A stretch of 34,392 bases of DNA, taken from contig JAGBKP010000039.1 of the NCBI GenBank assembly GCA_017635875.1, positions 1 to 34,392 on the forward strand. The letters are read 5' to 3'. This stretch comes from Selenomonadaceae bacterium (GTDB lineage Bacteria; Bacillota; Negativicutes; Selenomonadales; Selenomonadaceae). The notes beneath the pieces are model-generated. The model worked only from the letters and a program-made list of their open reading frames with translations. It made no database searches and was not told the origin of the DNA. The translations under genes and the position numbers were made by a program. Positions 21,789 to 29,403 of this stretch are shown here, piece after piece (position 1 is the stretch's first letter; each line of letters starts with the position of its first letter).

Positions 21789-23093
21789 ATGTATCATACG
21801 CAGATGGAAGCCGCCAGGCAAAATATTATCACAAAGGAAATGGAAACCGTCGCCAAAAAAGAAGGACGGAGCGGGGAGTTTATACGGGAGCTTGTGGCAA
21901 AGGGAGAAGTCGCCATTCCCGCCAATGTTCATCATAAATCGCTGTCCGCCGAAGGCATCGGCGCGAAACTTCGCACTAAGATAAACGTAAACCTTGGCGT
22001 TTCGCGGGATGTGAGCGATTACGACTTAGAGATGAAAAAGGTTATGACGGCGGTGGAACTTGGCGCGGATGCCATAATGGACTTGTCAAGCCACGGGGAC
22101 ACGGAGCCTTTCAGGAAAAAGCTGACGGCTGAATGTCCCGCTATGATAGGCACCGTGCCGATTTACGACAGCGTTATTCATCATAAGCGCGATTTGGGCG
22201 AACTTACCGCCGAGGATTTTTTGGAGGTCGTAAGACTTCACGCGGAAAACGGCGTGGATTTTGTGACCCTTCATTCCGGGATTACCAGAGGTACGATAGA
22301 TAAGATAAAAAGCGGCTCTCGCAAGATGAATATTGTTTCTCGCGGCGGCAGTCTTGTCTTTGCTTGGATGAGTATGACGGGGAAGGAAAATCCCTTCTAC
22401 GAATACTTCGACGAAATTTTGGATATTTGCTACGAACACGATGTAACAATATCGCTTGGAGACGCTTGCCGCCCCGGTTGCCTTGCGGACGCGACAGACG
22501 CGGCGCAGATAGACGAGCTTATCACTTTGGGAAAACTTACCGAAAGAGCGTGGGCGAAAAACGTGCAAGTTATGGTGGAAGGCCCGGGTCACGTACCGCT
22601 TAATCAAATAGCGGCGAATATGGAGATACAGAAAACTCTCTGCCATAACGCGCCGTTTTATGTGCTTGGGCCTCTTGTTACGGACATCGCGCCCGGCTAC
22701 GACCACATCACGGCGGCGATAGGCGGCGCGATAGCGGCTACCGCAGGAGCGGCGTTTTTATGCTACGTTACCCCCGCGGAGCATTTGGCTCTACCTAATG
22801 TGGACGATGTGCGAGAGGGGATTATCGCGTCAAAAATCGCGGCTCACGCGGCGGATATTGCAAAAGGCTTGCCCGGCGCAAGGGATATTGACGACAAGAT
22901 GGCGGACGCAAGACGAAAACTCGATTGGGAGGCGCAGTATGCGTGCGCCCTAGACCCCGCGACAGCAAAAAGAGTGCGCGAAGAGCGCGCCCCGGAAGAC
23001 GACCACGCGGACACCTGCTCCATGTGCGGAAAATTCTGCGCAGTAAGAAGTATGAATAAGGCGTTAAAAGGCGAGGTTATTGATATTTTGTAG
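21789..23093 (+). CDS. thiC: Phosphomethylpyrimidine synthase (HMP-P synthase)
   Basis: A 434-residue radical-SAM enzyme that rearranges aminoimidazole ribotide to HMP-phosphate, the substrate of ThiD. The family core is evident: [93 protein letters not shown] and [20 protein letters not shown]. The C-terminal cluster motif is CSMCGKFC (C410, C413, C417), with three rather than four residues in the second gap, the form I associate with the shorter ThiC of anaerobic Firmicutes. It lacks the long N-terminal extension of proteobacterial ThiC. The start follows AAGGAG supplied by the GC-rich leader. Its TAG stop overlaps by one base the terminal motif of the next repeat element. Confidence 0.96.
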   Translation: MYHTQMEAARQNIITKEMETVAKKEGRSGEFIRELVAKGEVAIPANVHHKSLSAEGIGAKLRTKINVNLGVSRDVSDYDLEMKKVMTAVELGADAIMDLSSHGDTEPFRKKLTAECPAMIGTVPIYDSVIHHKRDLGELTAEDFLEVVRLHAENGVDFVTLHSGITRGTIDKIKSGSRKMNIVSRGGSLVFAWMSMTGKENPFYEYFDEILDICYEHDVTISLGDACRPGCLADATDAAQIDELITLGKLTERAWAKNVQVMVEGPGHVPLNQIAANMEIQKTLCHNAPFYVLGPLVTDIAPGYDHITAAIGGAIAATAGAAFLCYVTPAEHLALPNVDDVREGIIASKIAAHAADIAKGLPGARDIDDKMADARRKLDWEAQYACALDPATAKRVREERAPEDDHADTCSMCGKFCAVRSMNKALKGEVIDIL

Positions 23094-23201
23094 GTAACCT
23101 CTAAAAACCGTTCTTTTCTTTCTTTTTTTCCTCCGCAAGGGAGGACAGGCAAAAGAAAGAGAGAAAAGAAAAAAGTAAATAATTAGTTTTTAGAGATGCC
23201 C
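23093..23201. repeat. Complete about 109-bp palindrome element after thiC
   Basis: Terminal inverted repeats GGTAACCTCTAAAAACC (23093-23109) and GTTTTTAGAGATGCCC (23186-23201). Between them lie TTCTTTTCTTTC..., a central GC insert pairing CCTCC with GGAGG next to GACAGGC, and the purine arm. The first base is the last base of the thiC stop codon. Confidence 0.87.
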
Positions 23202-23229
23202 TAAACTGTATTACATCAAGGAGGTTTAT

Positions 23230-23865
23230 ATGAGAAACATTTATAAGATTTTATTGACGGCTACCCTTGCCTTTGCGTTCATCTTTAATGCGGCAAACGC
23301 CGAAAAGACAAACTGGGAGGACAAAACCTACAACTTTAAGAAGGCGCAAAAGGTCATTGTTTATGGTTTTGTCAACCGTGACGAAAAAGAGTTTAACGAC
23401 GACGTTATGCTTGAGGTCCTTAAAGAAGAATATTGGAAACAAGCGAAAAATTTTAAAAATTACACGCTGATAGAAGGCGTAGGGACGCCGGAAGTGGGAA
23501 AACCCGTAGAAGGCGCGGATTTATACATAGTGAGCGATCTTTTGGATTGGCACGATGATCAGTATACCCGCCCCGGCTACACGTCTTGGGAAACTCGCAG
23601 GAACACGCGCAAAGTGCGACTCCCGGACGGCTCGTCTTATGACGAGGAATATACTACCTCCGTCCCCGTCCATCATCCGCCGTACACCGTTTACACGTCT
23701 ACCGTGCGTATGCGTTTCAGCGTGTTTGACGCAAAGACGGGCAAGCGCGTATTAGCCCGCGATGACAAACGCGATCGCGACGATAAAAAAGCGCAAAAGG
23801 GAATGTTCGGTCGCATCGTTCACTCCTTCTTCGAAGATTTTAACGATAAACTCAGCAAAGAATAA
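23230..23865 (+). CDS. Secreted hypothetical protein
   Basis: A 211-residue protein with a signal peptide (MRNIYKILLTATLAFAFIFNAANA, cleavage before EKTNW). The mature part starts with a strand/helix pattern (KAQKVIVYGFVNRDEKEFNDDVMLEVLKEEYWKQA) and continues with repeated beta strands around a Tyr/Trp-rich loop, ending in a charged KRDRDDKKAQKG segment. The layout (one domain detecting or forming a small alpha/beta fold, GKRVLARDD near the end) recalls DUF4136-like periplasmic proteins, but I cannot assign a family. Start ATG has AAGGAGG 7 nt upstream. It is followed by a strong two-way terminator. Confidence 0.75.
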   Translation: MRNIYKILLTATLAFAFIFNAANAEKTNWEDKTYNFKKAQKVIVYGFVNRDEKEFNDDVMLEVLKEEYWKQAKNFKNYTLIEGVGTPEVGKPVEGADLYIVSDLLDWHDDQYTRPGYTSWETRRNTRKVRLPDGSSYDEEYTTSVPVHHPPYTVYTSTVRMRFSVFDAKTGKRVLARDDKRDRDDKKAQKGMFGRIVHSFFEDFNDKLSKE

Positions 23866-23879
23866 AAATCGACAAAATA

Positions 23880-23920
23880 AAAAGGCTGCTAAAAACCCGT
23901 ACGGTTTTTAGCAGCCTTTT
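23880..23920. terminator. Strong bidirectional terminator
   Basis: Perfect 18-bp arms (23880-23897 and 23903-23920, core AAGGCTGCTAAAAACC), 5-nt loop, with an A run on the left and a T run on the right. It serves both the secreted-protein gene (plus) and scpB (minus), which converge here. Confidence 0.92.
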
Positions 23921-23937
23921 CCCTTACCCATAATCCG

Positions 23938-24735
23938 TCAGTCAAGATCGCTTGCTTTACCCTTGTAATTCGGCGGGCGTTTCTCAAGGAAAGAACTTAT
24001 ACCCTCTTTGTATTCTTCGCCTTTTATAACTTTCGCTCTGTAAGAATTTATTCTTTCAAAATCCTCCGCATTGATGTTGGAAGTCGCTCTCGCAAGAATC
24101 CTGAATTGACGCTTAATCGCGCTTATAGACATAACGCTGTTTTTCCTCAAAGGATTTAAGAATTGTTTTTCCAGTACTTCGTCTAATTTTTCTTTTTCAA
24201 CCACGCGATTTATAAGACCTACGTTTAACGCATCTTCCGCCAGTATCGGCTGACCTAAGAAAAACATTTCTCTCGCTTTATTTATGCCAAGCTGGTTTAT
24301 AAAGTGAAGTATTCCGCTGGCGTTATACGGAATTCCGATTTTGGCGGGCGTAATGGCAAAGGTGGCGTCTTTGGCACTTACTATCATATCGCACGACAGG
24401 CACAAATCGCACGCGCCGCCCCATACCGTGCCATCGACGCAAGCGATAACGGGAATCATAGTGTCTTGCACTACGCGTAAAAGTCGTTCCATAGCCACGT
24501 CAAACGACAACGGATCGTCGCCGTTTACAGGCAATTCTTTTATATCGTGTCCCGCGCTCCATACGTTTTTATAAACCTCTGCTTTAATAACTATGCCCAC
24601 ACATTCTTTTTCGTAGCCTTCGCGAATTTCCGCGATAAGCTCGTTGCACATATCGTGTGACAAACAGTTGAAATGTTTGCCGTTTTGCATGGTGATATAC
24701 ATTATGCGGTCTTTGATTTCACTCTTTGTAAGCAA
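23938..24735 (-). CDS. scpB: Methylmalonyl-CoA decarboxylase-like enoyl-CoA hydratase family protein
   Basis: A 265-residue crotonase-fold enzyme closely matching E. coli ScpB/YgfG, which converts (R)-methylmalonyl-CoA to propionyl-CoA and CO2. Matching blocks: VWSAGHDIKELPVNGDDPLS (oxyanion-hole segment, H63), ACVDGTVWGGACD, TPAKIGIPYNASGI (Y137, equivalent to the ScpB active-site Tyr), VGLINRVVE, and the C-terminal GISSFLEKRPPNYKGK. A crotonase Glu pair for hydration is not evident, in line with a decarboxylase. The start codon is TTG at 24735, supported by GAGGTGA 6 nt upstream. No mutase, epimerase or CoA-transferase gene is nearby, so its pathway (propionate from succinate) is inferred from the family. 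Confidence 0.88.
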   Translation of the reverse strand: MLTKSEIKDRIMYITMQNGKHFNCLSHDMCNELIAEIREGYEKECVGIVIKAEVYKNVWSAGHDIKELPVNGDDPLSFDVAMERLLRVVQDTMIPVIACVDGTVWGGACDLCLSCDMIVSAKDATFAITPAKIGIPYNASGILHFINQLGINKAREMFFLGQPILAEDALNVGLINRVVEKEKLDEVLEKQFLNPLRKNSVMSISAIKRQFRILARATSNINAEDFERINSYRAKVIKGEEYKEGISSFLEKRPPNYKGKASDLD

Positions 24736-24785
24736 TTAAGTCACCTCTATGTGTGATTATTTTTTTATTATATATAACACGCTAA

Positions 24786-24821
24786 AAACGGCTTTCCTCA
24801 TTTTCCTTAGGAAAGCCGTTT
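24786..24821 (-). terminator. Terminator of the lipoprotein gene at 24826
   Basis: Arms AAACGGCTTTCCT (24786-24798) and complement (24809-24821) with a 10-nt loop; on the minus strand a T5 run follows. It separates the lipoprotein gene from scpB. Confidence 0.85.
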
Positions 24822-24825
24822 CGCT

Positions 24826-25752
24826 TTATTTATCGGGAGTTGTTGCGATTTCTTTCTTAAGATCGGCAAACACCGCGCTGTTTTCTCTTGCGCCGTTAAG
24901 CCCGGATGGCGTCATTATTTCATTTTTGCCAACCGCGCCTACCGTCGACATATAAAAAGGCGCTTCTGCGTAATATCCGAGAGCCGCGTAATAATTCTTA
25001 TCTTCATCGGACAGCTTAATCTTTCCCGCCGCCATTTCGTCTATCACGCCTTTAGCGTAAGCGCGAACAACGGGAGTAAGATTTACGCTTAACGTTACGG
25101 TTTGATTTTTCTCTTTGTTGTAATCCCATTCCGCCGTGATATCGGTGCTGTTAAGCGCGGTCTTTAATCTGTTCATAATGACCGCTTGCTCGCCTTGAGC
25201 GTTTTGAGAGTTTGCCGCAACAATGCCCGCAAGTTTCTTACCGTCCAGGACAACACGAATCTTTTTTGTATTCGCCTGCTCGGCAACGACTTCCGCGCTC
25301 TTTACCGCGCTTAAATTGTTCGCCAGCACGTTTGTATCGTCGCTCTTTACCGCCGCTATTAAGCCGACCGGAATAGCAGGCAGAGAGAGTTTGTTCCACG
25401 CGCCGTTTCTGTACGCGTAAAGGGTCAGCATATTGCTGTGTTGTTCAATATACATAGGAATACTTTCGTTTTGTGTGTTGTTGCTGTTCTTATCGGTGAA
25501 AATCCAGTCGAGTTTCCCATCCCAAGCAAAAGTGCCGTCCTTAACCACGCACACCTTGCCGCCTACGTTTGCTTGGAAATACGGTCCAAACAAGTTAAGC
25601 CCCGATTCCAAAGTACGATTATCCGAGGGCGACGCGATATAAGCCGCCTTCAAATCGCTGAGAGCGTCCGCGGAGCAATAAGAATTATCACAACCGCAGG
25701 CAAAAAGCGCGCCGCCTACCATAAGCGCAGAAAATAATTTTTTTAGCTTCAT
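24826..25752 (-). CDS. Secreted, probably lipid-anchored, hypothetical protein
   Basis: A 308-residue protein with a signal sequence MKLKKLFSALMVGGALFACGC. Cys19 (LFAC) or Cys21 (ACGC) could be the lipidated cysteine; neither is a perfect lipobox. The mature part mixes alpha and beta: a region about a tested value or condition (GKVCVVKDGTFAWDGKLDWIFTDKN, YIEQHSNMLTLYAYRNG), a basic strand KKIRVVLDGKKLAGI, and a final AAAPFYMSTVG-like segment. No family recognised. AAGGAG lies about 9 nt before the ATG. Single gene bounded by a terminator downstream and a composite repeat upstream. Confidence 0.72.
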   Translation of the reverse strand: MKLKKLFSALMVGGALFACGCDNSYCSADALSDLKAAYIASPSDNRTLESGLNLFGPYFQANVGGKVCVVKDGTFAWDGKLDWIFTDKNSNNTQNESIPMYIEQHSNMLTLYAYRNGAWNKLSLPAIPVGLIAAVKSDDTNVLANNLSAVKSAEVVAEQANTKKIRVVLDGKKLAGIVAANSQNAQGEQAVIMNRLKTALNSTDITAEWDYNKEKNQTVTLSVNLTPVVRAYAKGVIDEMAAGKIKLSDEDKNYYAALGYYAEAPFYMSTVGAVGKNEIMTPSGLNGARENSAVFADLKKEIATTPDK

Positions 25753-25769
25753 ATTAAATCTTCTCCTTT

Positions 25770-25972
25770 AAGTATCTTTTACTTTTTTCTTTTCTCTCTT
25801 TCTTTTGAAAAAGAAAGAGAGAAAAGAAAAAAGTAACAAAAAAGAAAAGAGAGAAAGAAAACTTTATCAAACTCTATTGATTAGTTTTACTCTATTGTTT
25901 TTTATATTAAAATTCTTTTTCTTTCTTTTTCTTATAAGAAAAAGAAAGAAAGAAAAGTACGGTTTTTAAACC
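25770..25972. repeat. Composite two-palindrome element between tsaC and the lipoprotein gene
   Basis: First palindrome: perfect 28-bp arms at 25779-25806 and 25809-25836. Linker TAACAAAAAAGAAAAG, core ACTTTATCAAACTCTATTG. Second palindrome: perfect 34-nt run at 25918-25951 with CTTATAAG at the centre, inside a longer imperfect one. It ends GTACGGTTTTTAAACC, touching the tsaC stop codon (25973-25975). Same architecture as 1-185. Confidence 0.87.
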
Positions 25973-26590
25973 TCAAAACGTATTCAAATCTCTTAAAACC
26001 TGAGCGATGGGCGCGGGGCCTTCGCGAAGGATACGGGGCACCATAGAGGTGATGTCCACTATGGTGGAGGGGACGCCTTCGGTGCTCTTGCCGTGGTCTA
26101 GGACAAGAGGAATACGTCCGTTTAGAGTTTCAAGCACTTTTTGCGCGGTGGTGGGGGGAATTTCGCCCGAGAGGTTTGCGCTCGACGCCACGATAGGCTC
26201 GCCGAGTTTGGTTATGATTTCGTTTACGATGCTGTCGTTCGGAATACGAATACCAACGGTTTTAAGATTAGCCGTAACAATGTCTGAAACATTATCCTTT
26301 TTGTTCATCACAAGGGTGATATTTCCCTTGTATTTAGCAAAGAGGCGTTTTGCTTTCGCGTTTACGTCCGCGACTTTTTCCGCCATCTCAATATCGCTTA
26401 CAAGCATACTGAAGGGCTTATTGAAGGGGCGATTTTTAACCTGATAAAGGTTTTTTACCGCCTCATCGTTGTTATAAACAGCGGCAAGCCCATAGACAGT
26501 ATCGGTATGAAGCGCAACTATCTGACCGCTCCTCAAAAGTTCCACAGCTTTGTCAATGTTTTCGACGGCATCTAATAATTCGGTATTCAT
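25973..26590 (-). CDS. tsaC: L-threonylcarbamoyladenylate synthase (TsaC/Sua5/YrdC)
   Basis: A 205-residue cytosolic enzyme that forms threonylcarbamoyl-AMP from Thr, bicarbonate and ATP for the t6A37 modification of ANN-decoding tRNAs. Signatures: GQIVALHTDTVYGLAAVYNN (ATP/threonine-binding region), KNRPFNKPFSMLV (KR...KP motif), GNITLVM, VGIRIPND, PIVASSANLSGEIPPTT and STIVDITS...ILREGP. It ends after the YrdC domain, so it is the short TsaC form without a Sua5 domain. AAGGAGG lies about 8 nt before the ATG. It is alone in its transcription unit; a palindrome element directly follows the stop. Confidence 0.94.
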   Translation of the reverse strand: MNTELLDAVENIDKAVELLRSGQIVALHTDTVYGLAAVYNNDEAVKNLYQVKNRPFNKPFSMLVSDIEMAEKVADVNAKAKRLFAKYKGNITLVMNKKDNVSDIVTANLKTVGIRIPNDSIVNEIITKLGEPIVASSANLSGEIPPTTAQKVLETLNGRIPLVLDHGKSTEGVPSTIVDITSMVPRILREGPAPIAQVLRDLNTF

Positions 26591-26644
26591 AAAAACGACC
26601 TCCTTATATTAGGGACTTTAGTCCTTGTTACCTCCATATATACG

Positions 26645-26679
26645 CAAGGACAAAGAAACGTTTCGTTTCTTTGTCCTTG
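26645..26679 (-). terminator. Hairpin after the secreted-protein gene at 26687
   Basis: 15-bp arms (26645-26659 and 26665-26679, AAGGACAAAGAAAC) with a 5-nt loop, 8 nt past the stop codon on the minus strand. It lacks a T run, so termination is uncertain. A shorter imperfect hairpin around GGACTTTAGTCC (26612-26623) follows. Confidence 0.5.
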
Positions 26680-26686
26680 TGACTTC

Positions 26687-27145
26687 TTATTTTATTATGC
26701 CAAGCTGTTTTTGGTTGTGATACTTTTTAGCGGTTTCATAATAACTCTTAGCTATTCTCGTGATAGCGATAATGCGAGAGTTTTCGGTTTCGTAAACGGT
26801 CGCGCTGCCGTCTTTTTCGGTGAAGAAATGGTAGCTGTTGCCGCCGCGGTTATAGGAGAAATCGCTGATGCCGGTCGCGCGATGGAAGTTCCACTCGTCG
26901 CCAATCGAGATAGCTTTATACTTAGCTCCGCGTTTAGTGTAGCGTACGCTTTGTATTTTATGGGATTTTGAATCGACTTGGAAGGTAACCCCGTCGCCTA
27001 CCTCGGCTATAAGGGATTTATCCTGCTTTTTCGCATTCTTAAGCTTTCCGGAATCAAGTTTTCCGTCAAGATTAACGTTATCCATAGCAAACGCCATAGT
27101 AGAAAAAGCGAACAGCGCGGCTAAAGTAAGAGCCAATTTTTTCAT
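26687..27145 (-). CDS. Secreted hypothetical protein
   Basis: A 152-residue protein with a textbook signal peptide (MKKLALTLAALFAFSTMAFA, cut before MDNVN). The mature 132 residues are basic and beta-rich, with short repeats of the pattern hydrophobic strand, turn, charged strand: GDGVTFQVDSKSHKIQSVRYTKRGAKYKAISIGDEWNFHRATG. The C-terminus is helical (SYYETAKKYHNQKQLG). No known domain recognised. AAGGTGG precedes the ATG. It stands alone between a hairpin and the dedA terminator. Gap 27146-27246 is AT-rich and holds the tandem motif TTTTATCATA but no convincing promoter. Confidence 0.72.
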   Translation of the reverse strand: MKKLALTLAALFAFSTMAFAMDNVNLDGKLDSGKLKNAKKQDKSLIAEVGDGVTFQVDSKSHKIQSVRYTKRGAKYKAISIGDEWNFHRATGISDFSYNRGGNSYHFFTEKDGSATVYETENSRIIAITRIAKSYYETAKKYHNQKQLGIIK

Positions 27146-27246
27146 AAGAATAATTCCACCTTTCAGGAAACAAAATATATGATAAAATATGATAAAACAA
27201 TATTCTGAAAATTTTGTGTAATTTGCTGATTTTTCTAAATTTAAAA

Positions 27247-27272
27247 TAAAAAACGGCTTTCGCCGTTTTTTT
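27247..27272 (-). terminator. Terminator of dedA
   Basis: AAAAAACGGC, GAAA tetraloop, GCCGTTTTTT on the minus strand, overlapping the last bases of the dedA stop codon. Perfect stem with a GNRA loop and T run. Confidence 0.9.
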
Positions 27273-27879
27273 ATTTCAGTCCCCGCTTTTTCGTCTTATG
27301 CTTATAGTAAAGATAACCAATAATCACAACGCAGACTATTACAAATATTATGCTCGCCTCGTGACCCACCGCAAGCATTTTTTCCCAATGTTCGCCAAGT
27401 TTCATTCCTATGTAGAGTATCATCGCCGTCCAAGGAAGCGAGCCGATAAAAGTCATTACCAAGAAACTTTTCATATTTACGTGCCCAAAACCTGCCGGAA
27501 GCGATATAAACGTTCTCACTACGGGGAGCATTCTCGAAAAGAACACAGCGCGTATCCCGTATTTGTCGAACCATCTCTGCGCCAAATCCACGTGCGACTT
27601 TTTCACGAAAAAATAGTGACCGTATTTATCCACAAAAGGCCGCCCGCCTTTATCCCCCACATAATACGCAAATATCGACCCCGCCATACCGCCTATCATT
27701 CCCGCGGTAAGCGCGCCCGTAAAAGTCATCTGGTCCGCAAAAATAAGATACCCCGCAAAACCCAAGATAAGTTCGCTAGGTATAGGAATACAAGCGTTTT
27801 CCATAGCCATTAAAACAGCTACCGCCACATATCCCCAGTTTCTGATAAAATCCAAAAAAATCCCCGATAATTCTCCCAT
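27271..27879 (-). CDS. DedA-family membrane protein
   Basis: A 202-residue inner-membrane protein of the DedA/SNARE-associated (PF09335) family, implicated in flipping undecaprenyl phosphate or phospholipids. Signatures: MAMENACIPIPSELILGFAGYL with the family's conserved acidic Glu and Pro-Ser-Glu motif, YYVGDKGGRPFVDKYG, and the re-entrant loop FFSRMLPVVRTFISLPAGFGHV (F-x-R-x-x-P-x-x-R) followed by GSLPWTAMILYIG. A basic tail follows the last helix. AAGGAG is 6 nt before the ATG. It follows brnA by 17 nt, so it is probably the last gene of the glycan operon. A C55-P recycling role would fit the sugar-phosphate transferase upstream, as inference. Confidence 0.92.
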   Translation of the reverse strand: MGELSGIFLDFIRNWGYVAVAVLMAMENACIPIPSELILGFAGYLIFADQMTFTGALTAGMIGGMAGSIFAYYVGDKGGRPFVDKYGHYFFVKKSHVDLAQRWFDKYGIRAVFFSRMLPVVRTFISLPAGFGHVNMKSFLVMTFIGSLPWTAMILYIGMKLGEHWEKMLAVGHEASIIFVIVCVVIIGYLYYKHKTKKRGLK

Positions 27880-27896
27880 ATATTCTCCTTATAAAG

Positions 27897-28091
27897 TTAT
27901 GCAAATGTTAATTCAGAATTTTTTATAACTTTTAAATTATGTTCCCAATATTTTATAGCCCTTTTTGCCTCTTTTGGCGTAGTTGCAGGTATATCCGAAT
28001 AATCAATGGGTCTATTATCTAAAGCATCGAGTTCGGCAATTTCTTCTTCGGTGGGTTGTTCCCCTCTATATACTTGCGTTGAGACTATCAT
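27897..28091 (-). CDS. brnA: Short BrnA-like antitoxin candidate
   Basis: A 64-residue acidic protein (MIVSTQVYRGEQPTEEEIAELDALDNRPIDYSDIPATTPKEA...). The TEEEIAELDAL...RPIDYSDIP segment is the N-terminal hallmark of BrnA antitoxins. It ends about where the usual C-terminal ribbon-helix-helix DNA-binding region should begin, so autoregulation may be lost. I use the ATG at 28091, with AAAGGGGG about 7 nt upstream. The start overlaps the 3' end of brnT by 26 nt, the typical toxin-first arrangement of this module. Confidence 0.75.
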   Translation of the reverse strand: MIVSTQVYRGEQPTEEEIAELDALDNRPIDYSDIPATTPKEAKRAIKYWEHNLKVIKNSELTFA

Positions 28092-28356
28092 AATAAAGCC
28101 CCCTTTCATATGTGTTTGCTTGTCTGGCCGAAATAATTCTAATTGCATTAACTCTATCTGTGCAAACAACTAAAATTATTTTTTTGCGTCCGATTTTACC
28201 GATAACCTTATAGCGTTCTTCATAAACGCTGTGCTTTGTATCCGGTATCATTAAAAGATTTTCATCGGCAAACACAAGACGAGCCGTTTGAAAACTGATA
28301 CCATGTTTTACGATGTTAATTTTATTTTTTTCTTCGTCCCATTCAACTGTTTGCAT
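28066..28356 (-). CDS. brnT: BrnT-family ribonuclease toxin
   Basis: A 96-residue RelE-fold toxin. The BrnT signature is visible: VEWDEEKNKINIVKHGISFQTARLVFADENLL, then ERYKVIGKIGRKKIILVVCTDR and the C-terminal IRIISARQANTYERGLY, which includes the conserved Arg and the helix that contacts the antitoxin. BrnT cleaves RNA and is neutralised by BrnA. It starts 3 nt after the stop of the upstream glycosyltransferase, with its AAAAGGAT ribosome site over that stop codon, so it is cotranscribed with the glycan genes rather than driven by a clear own promoter. Length is normal. Confidence 0.9.
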   Translation of the reverse strand: MQTVEWDEEKNKINIVKHGISFQTARLVFADENLLMIPDTKHSVYEERYKVIGKIGRKKIILVVCTDRVNAIRIISARQANTYERGLYYDSLNASI

Positions 28357-28359
28357 TTT

Positions 28360-29394
28360 TTAATCCTTTTTCAACCGCTCGCATCTTTTATACAAATCCT
28401 TATAAAGTTCGTCGCGCTTTTGGTACATCTCTTTAAACCAATTATAGCGTTCTTCTATATGGTTTACTAAGAGGCGTTCGCGTTTTACGTATTCGTAAGC
28501 GGCTTTTGAAAGTTCTATGCGTTTTTCTTTATTTTCTATCAAAATTTTAAGTTTTGCTTGAAATTCCTTCGGATTTCTGTAGATAAACCCGGTTTCGCCA
28601 TCCTTTATTACGGACTCGTAAACTGTGGGAGACGCTAATACCGCTACTTGCGCGTTGCCCGATTCTATGAATTTTAAGTCGCTTTTCGCTCTGTTAAACA
28701 CATTGTCCTTAAGCGGAAGAAGCGCGATATCAGCCTTATACATTTCGTTCATATATACATTGTAAGATACCCATTCTTTCATTCCCGTGGATTTATCCGT
28801 TACAAAAAATTTATTTTGGCTCTCTAAAGCGTCGAAGAATTTCGTATCCGAAATTACGATAAAACGCAATTTTTTACCGTATCTCTTCGCGAATTTGTTT
28901 ATTATGGGCATAATATCGCCCCATTCTTCGCTCCTGTTCACCGCGCCGAAAAATATCGTTATTTCGTCCTTATCCTCGAAATTTTTTTCGGGCGCAAGCG
29001 TAGCTATGTGATTTTTAAAAATCTTTACATGGGGATTGAATTCTCTCAGCTCGTTTGCAAGCGTCTCCGTAGAGCAAGTAACGGCGCAAGTGGCGATGTA
29101 ATCCACATACTTCACGTTTGCGATGTTGGGGAAGCGAGTAAGAGAGTCGTCTATCTCGGATATTAAGAGATACCCGCAGTTTTGCAGGGTTCTTGGGAAC
29201 TTCAAGCCCTGCTCTACCGAATCGGAAACGCGTCTGGCGCGGAAAAAAATCAGAGTATCGTCTCTACGCGGCAAAAAAACGTTGCCTACAATCTCAAAAC
29301 CTGCGCCCAGTTTCTCCTTCATCATTCCGAAGGGTTCCAGTATCCTAGCCCTGGGGGTTACAATTTTCTCCCCCATATCTATATGTGTAAACAT
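28360..29394 (-). CDS. Glycosyltransferase, GT-B-like
   Basis: A 344-residue soluble or peripheral glycosyltransferase. The C-terminal half looks like GT4/GT1: IFFGAVNRSEEWGDIMPIINKFA, KADIALLPLKDNVFNRAKSDLKFIESGNAQVAVLASPTVYESVIKDGETGFIYRNP, where the acidic residues in FIES replace the usual E-x7-E of GT4. The N-terminal half (residues 1-130) carries ...SEIDDSLTRFPNI. The sugar and acceptor are unknown. Start ATG follows GAGGAGAAAAT. The upstream glycosyltransferase stop is 9 nt away, so the two are one translational unit. Neighbours point to envelope polysaccharide synthesis. Confidence 0.8.
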   Translation of the reverse strand: MFTHIDMGEKIVTPRARILEPFGMMKEKLGAGFEIVGNVFLPRRDDTLIFFRARRVSDSVEQGLKFPRTLQNCGYLLISEIDDSLTRFPNIANVKYVDYIATCAVTCSTETLANELREFNPHVKIFKNHIATLAPEKNFEDKDEITIFFGAVNRSEEWGDIMPIINKFAKRYGKKLRFIVISDTKFFDALESQNKFFVTDKSTGMKEWVSYNVYMNEMYKADIALLPLKDNVFNRAKSDLKFIESGNAQVAVLASPTVYESVIKDGETGFIYRNPKEFQAKLKILIENKEKRIELSKAAYEYVKRERLLVNHIEERYNWFKEMYQKRDELYKDLYKRCERLKKD

Positions 29395-29403
29395 ATTTTC
29401 TCC

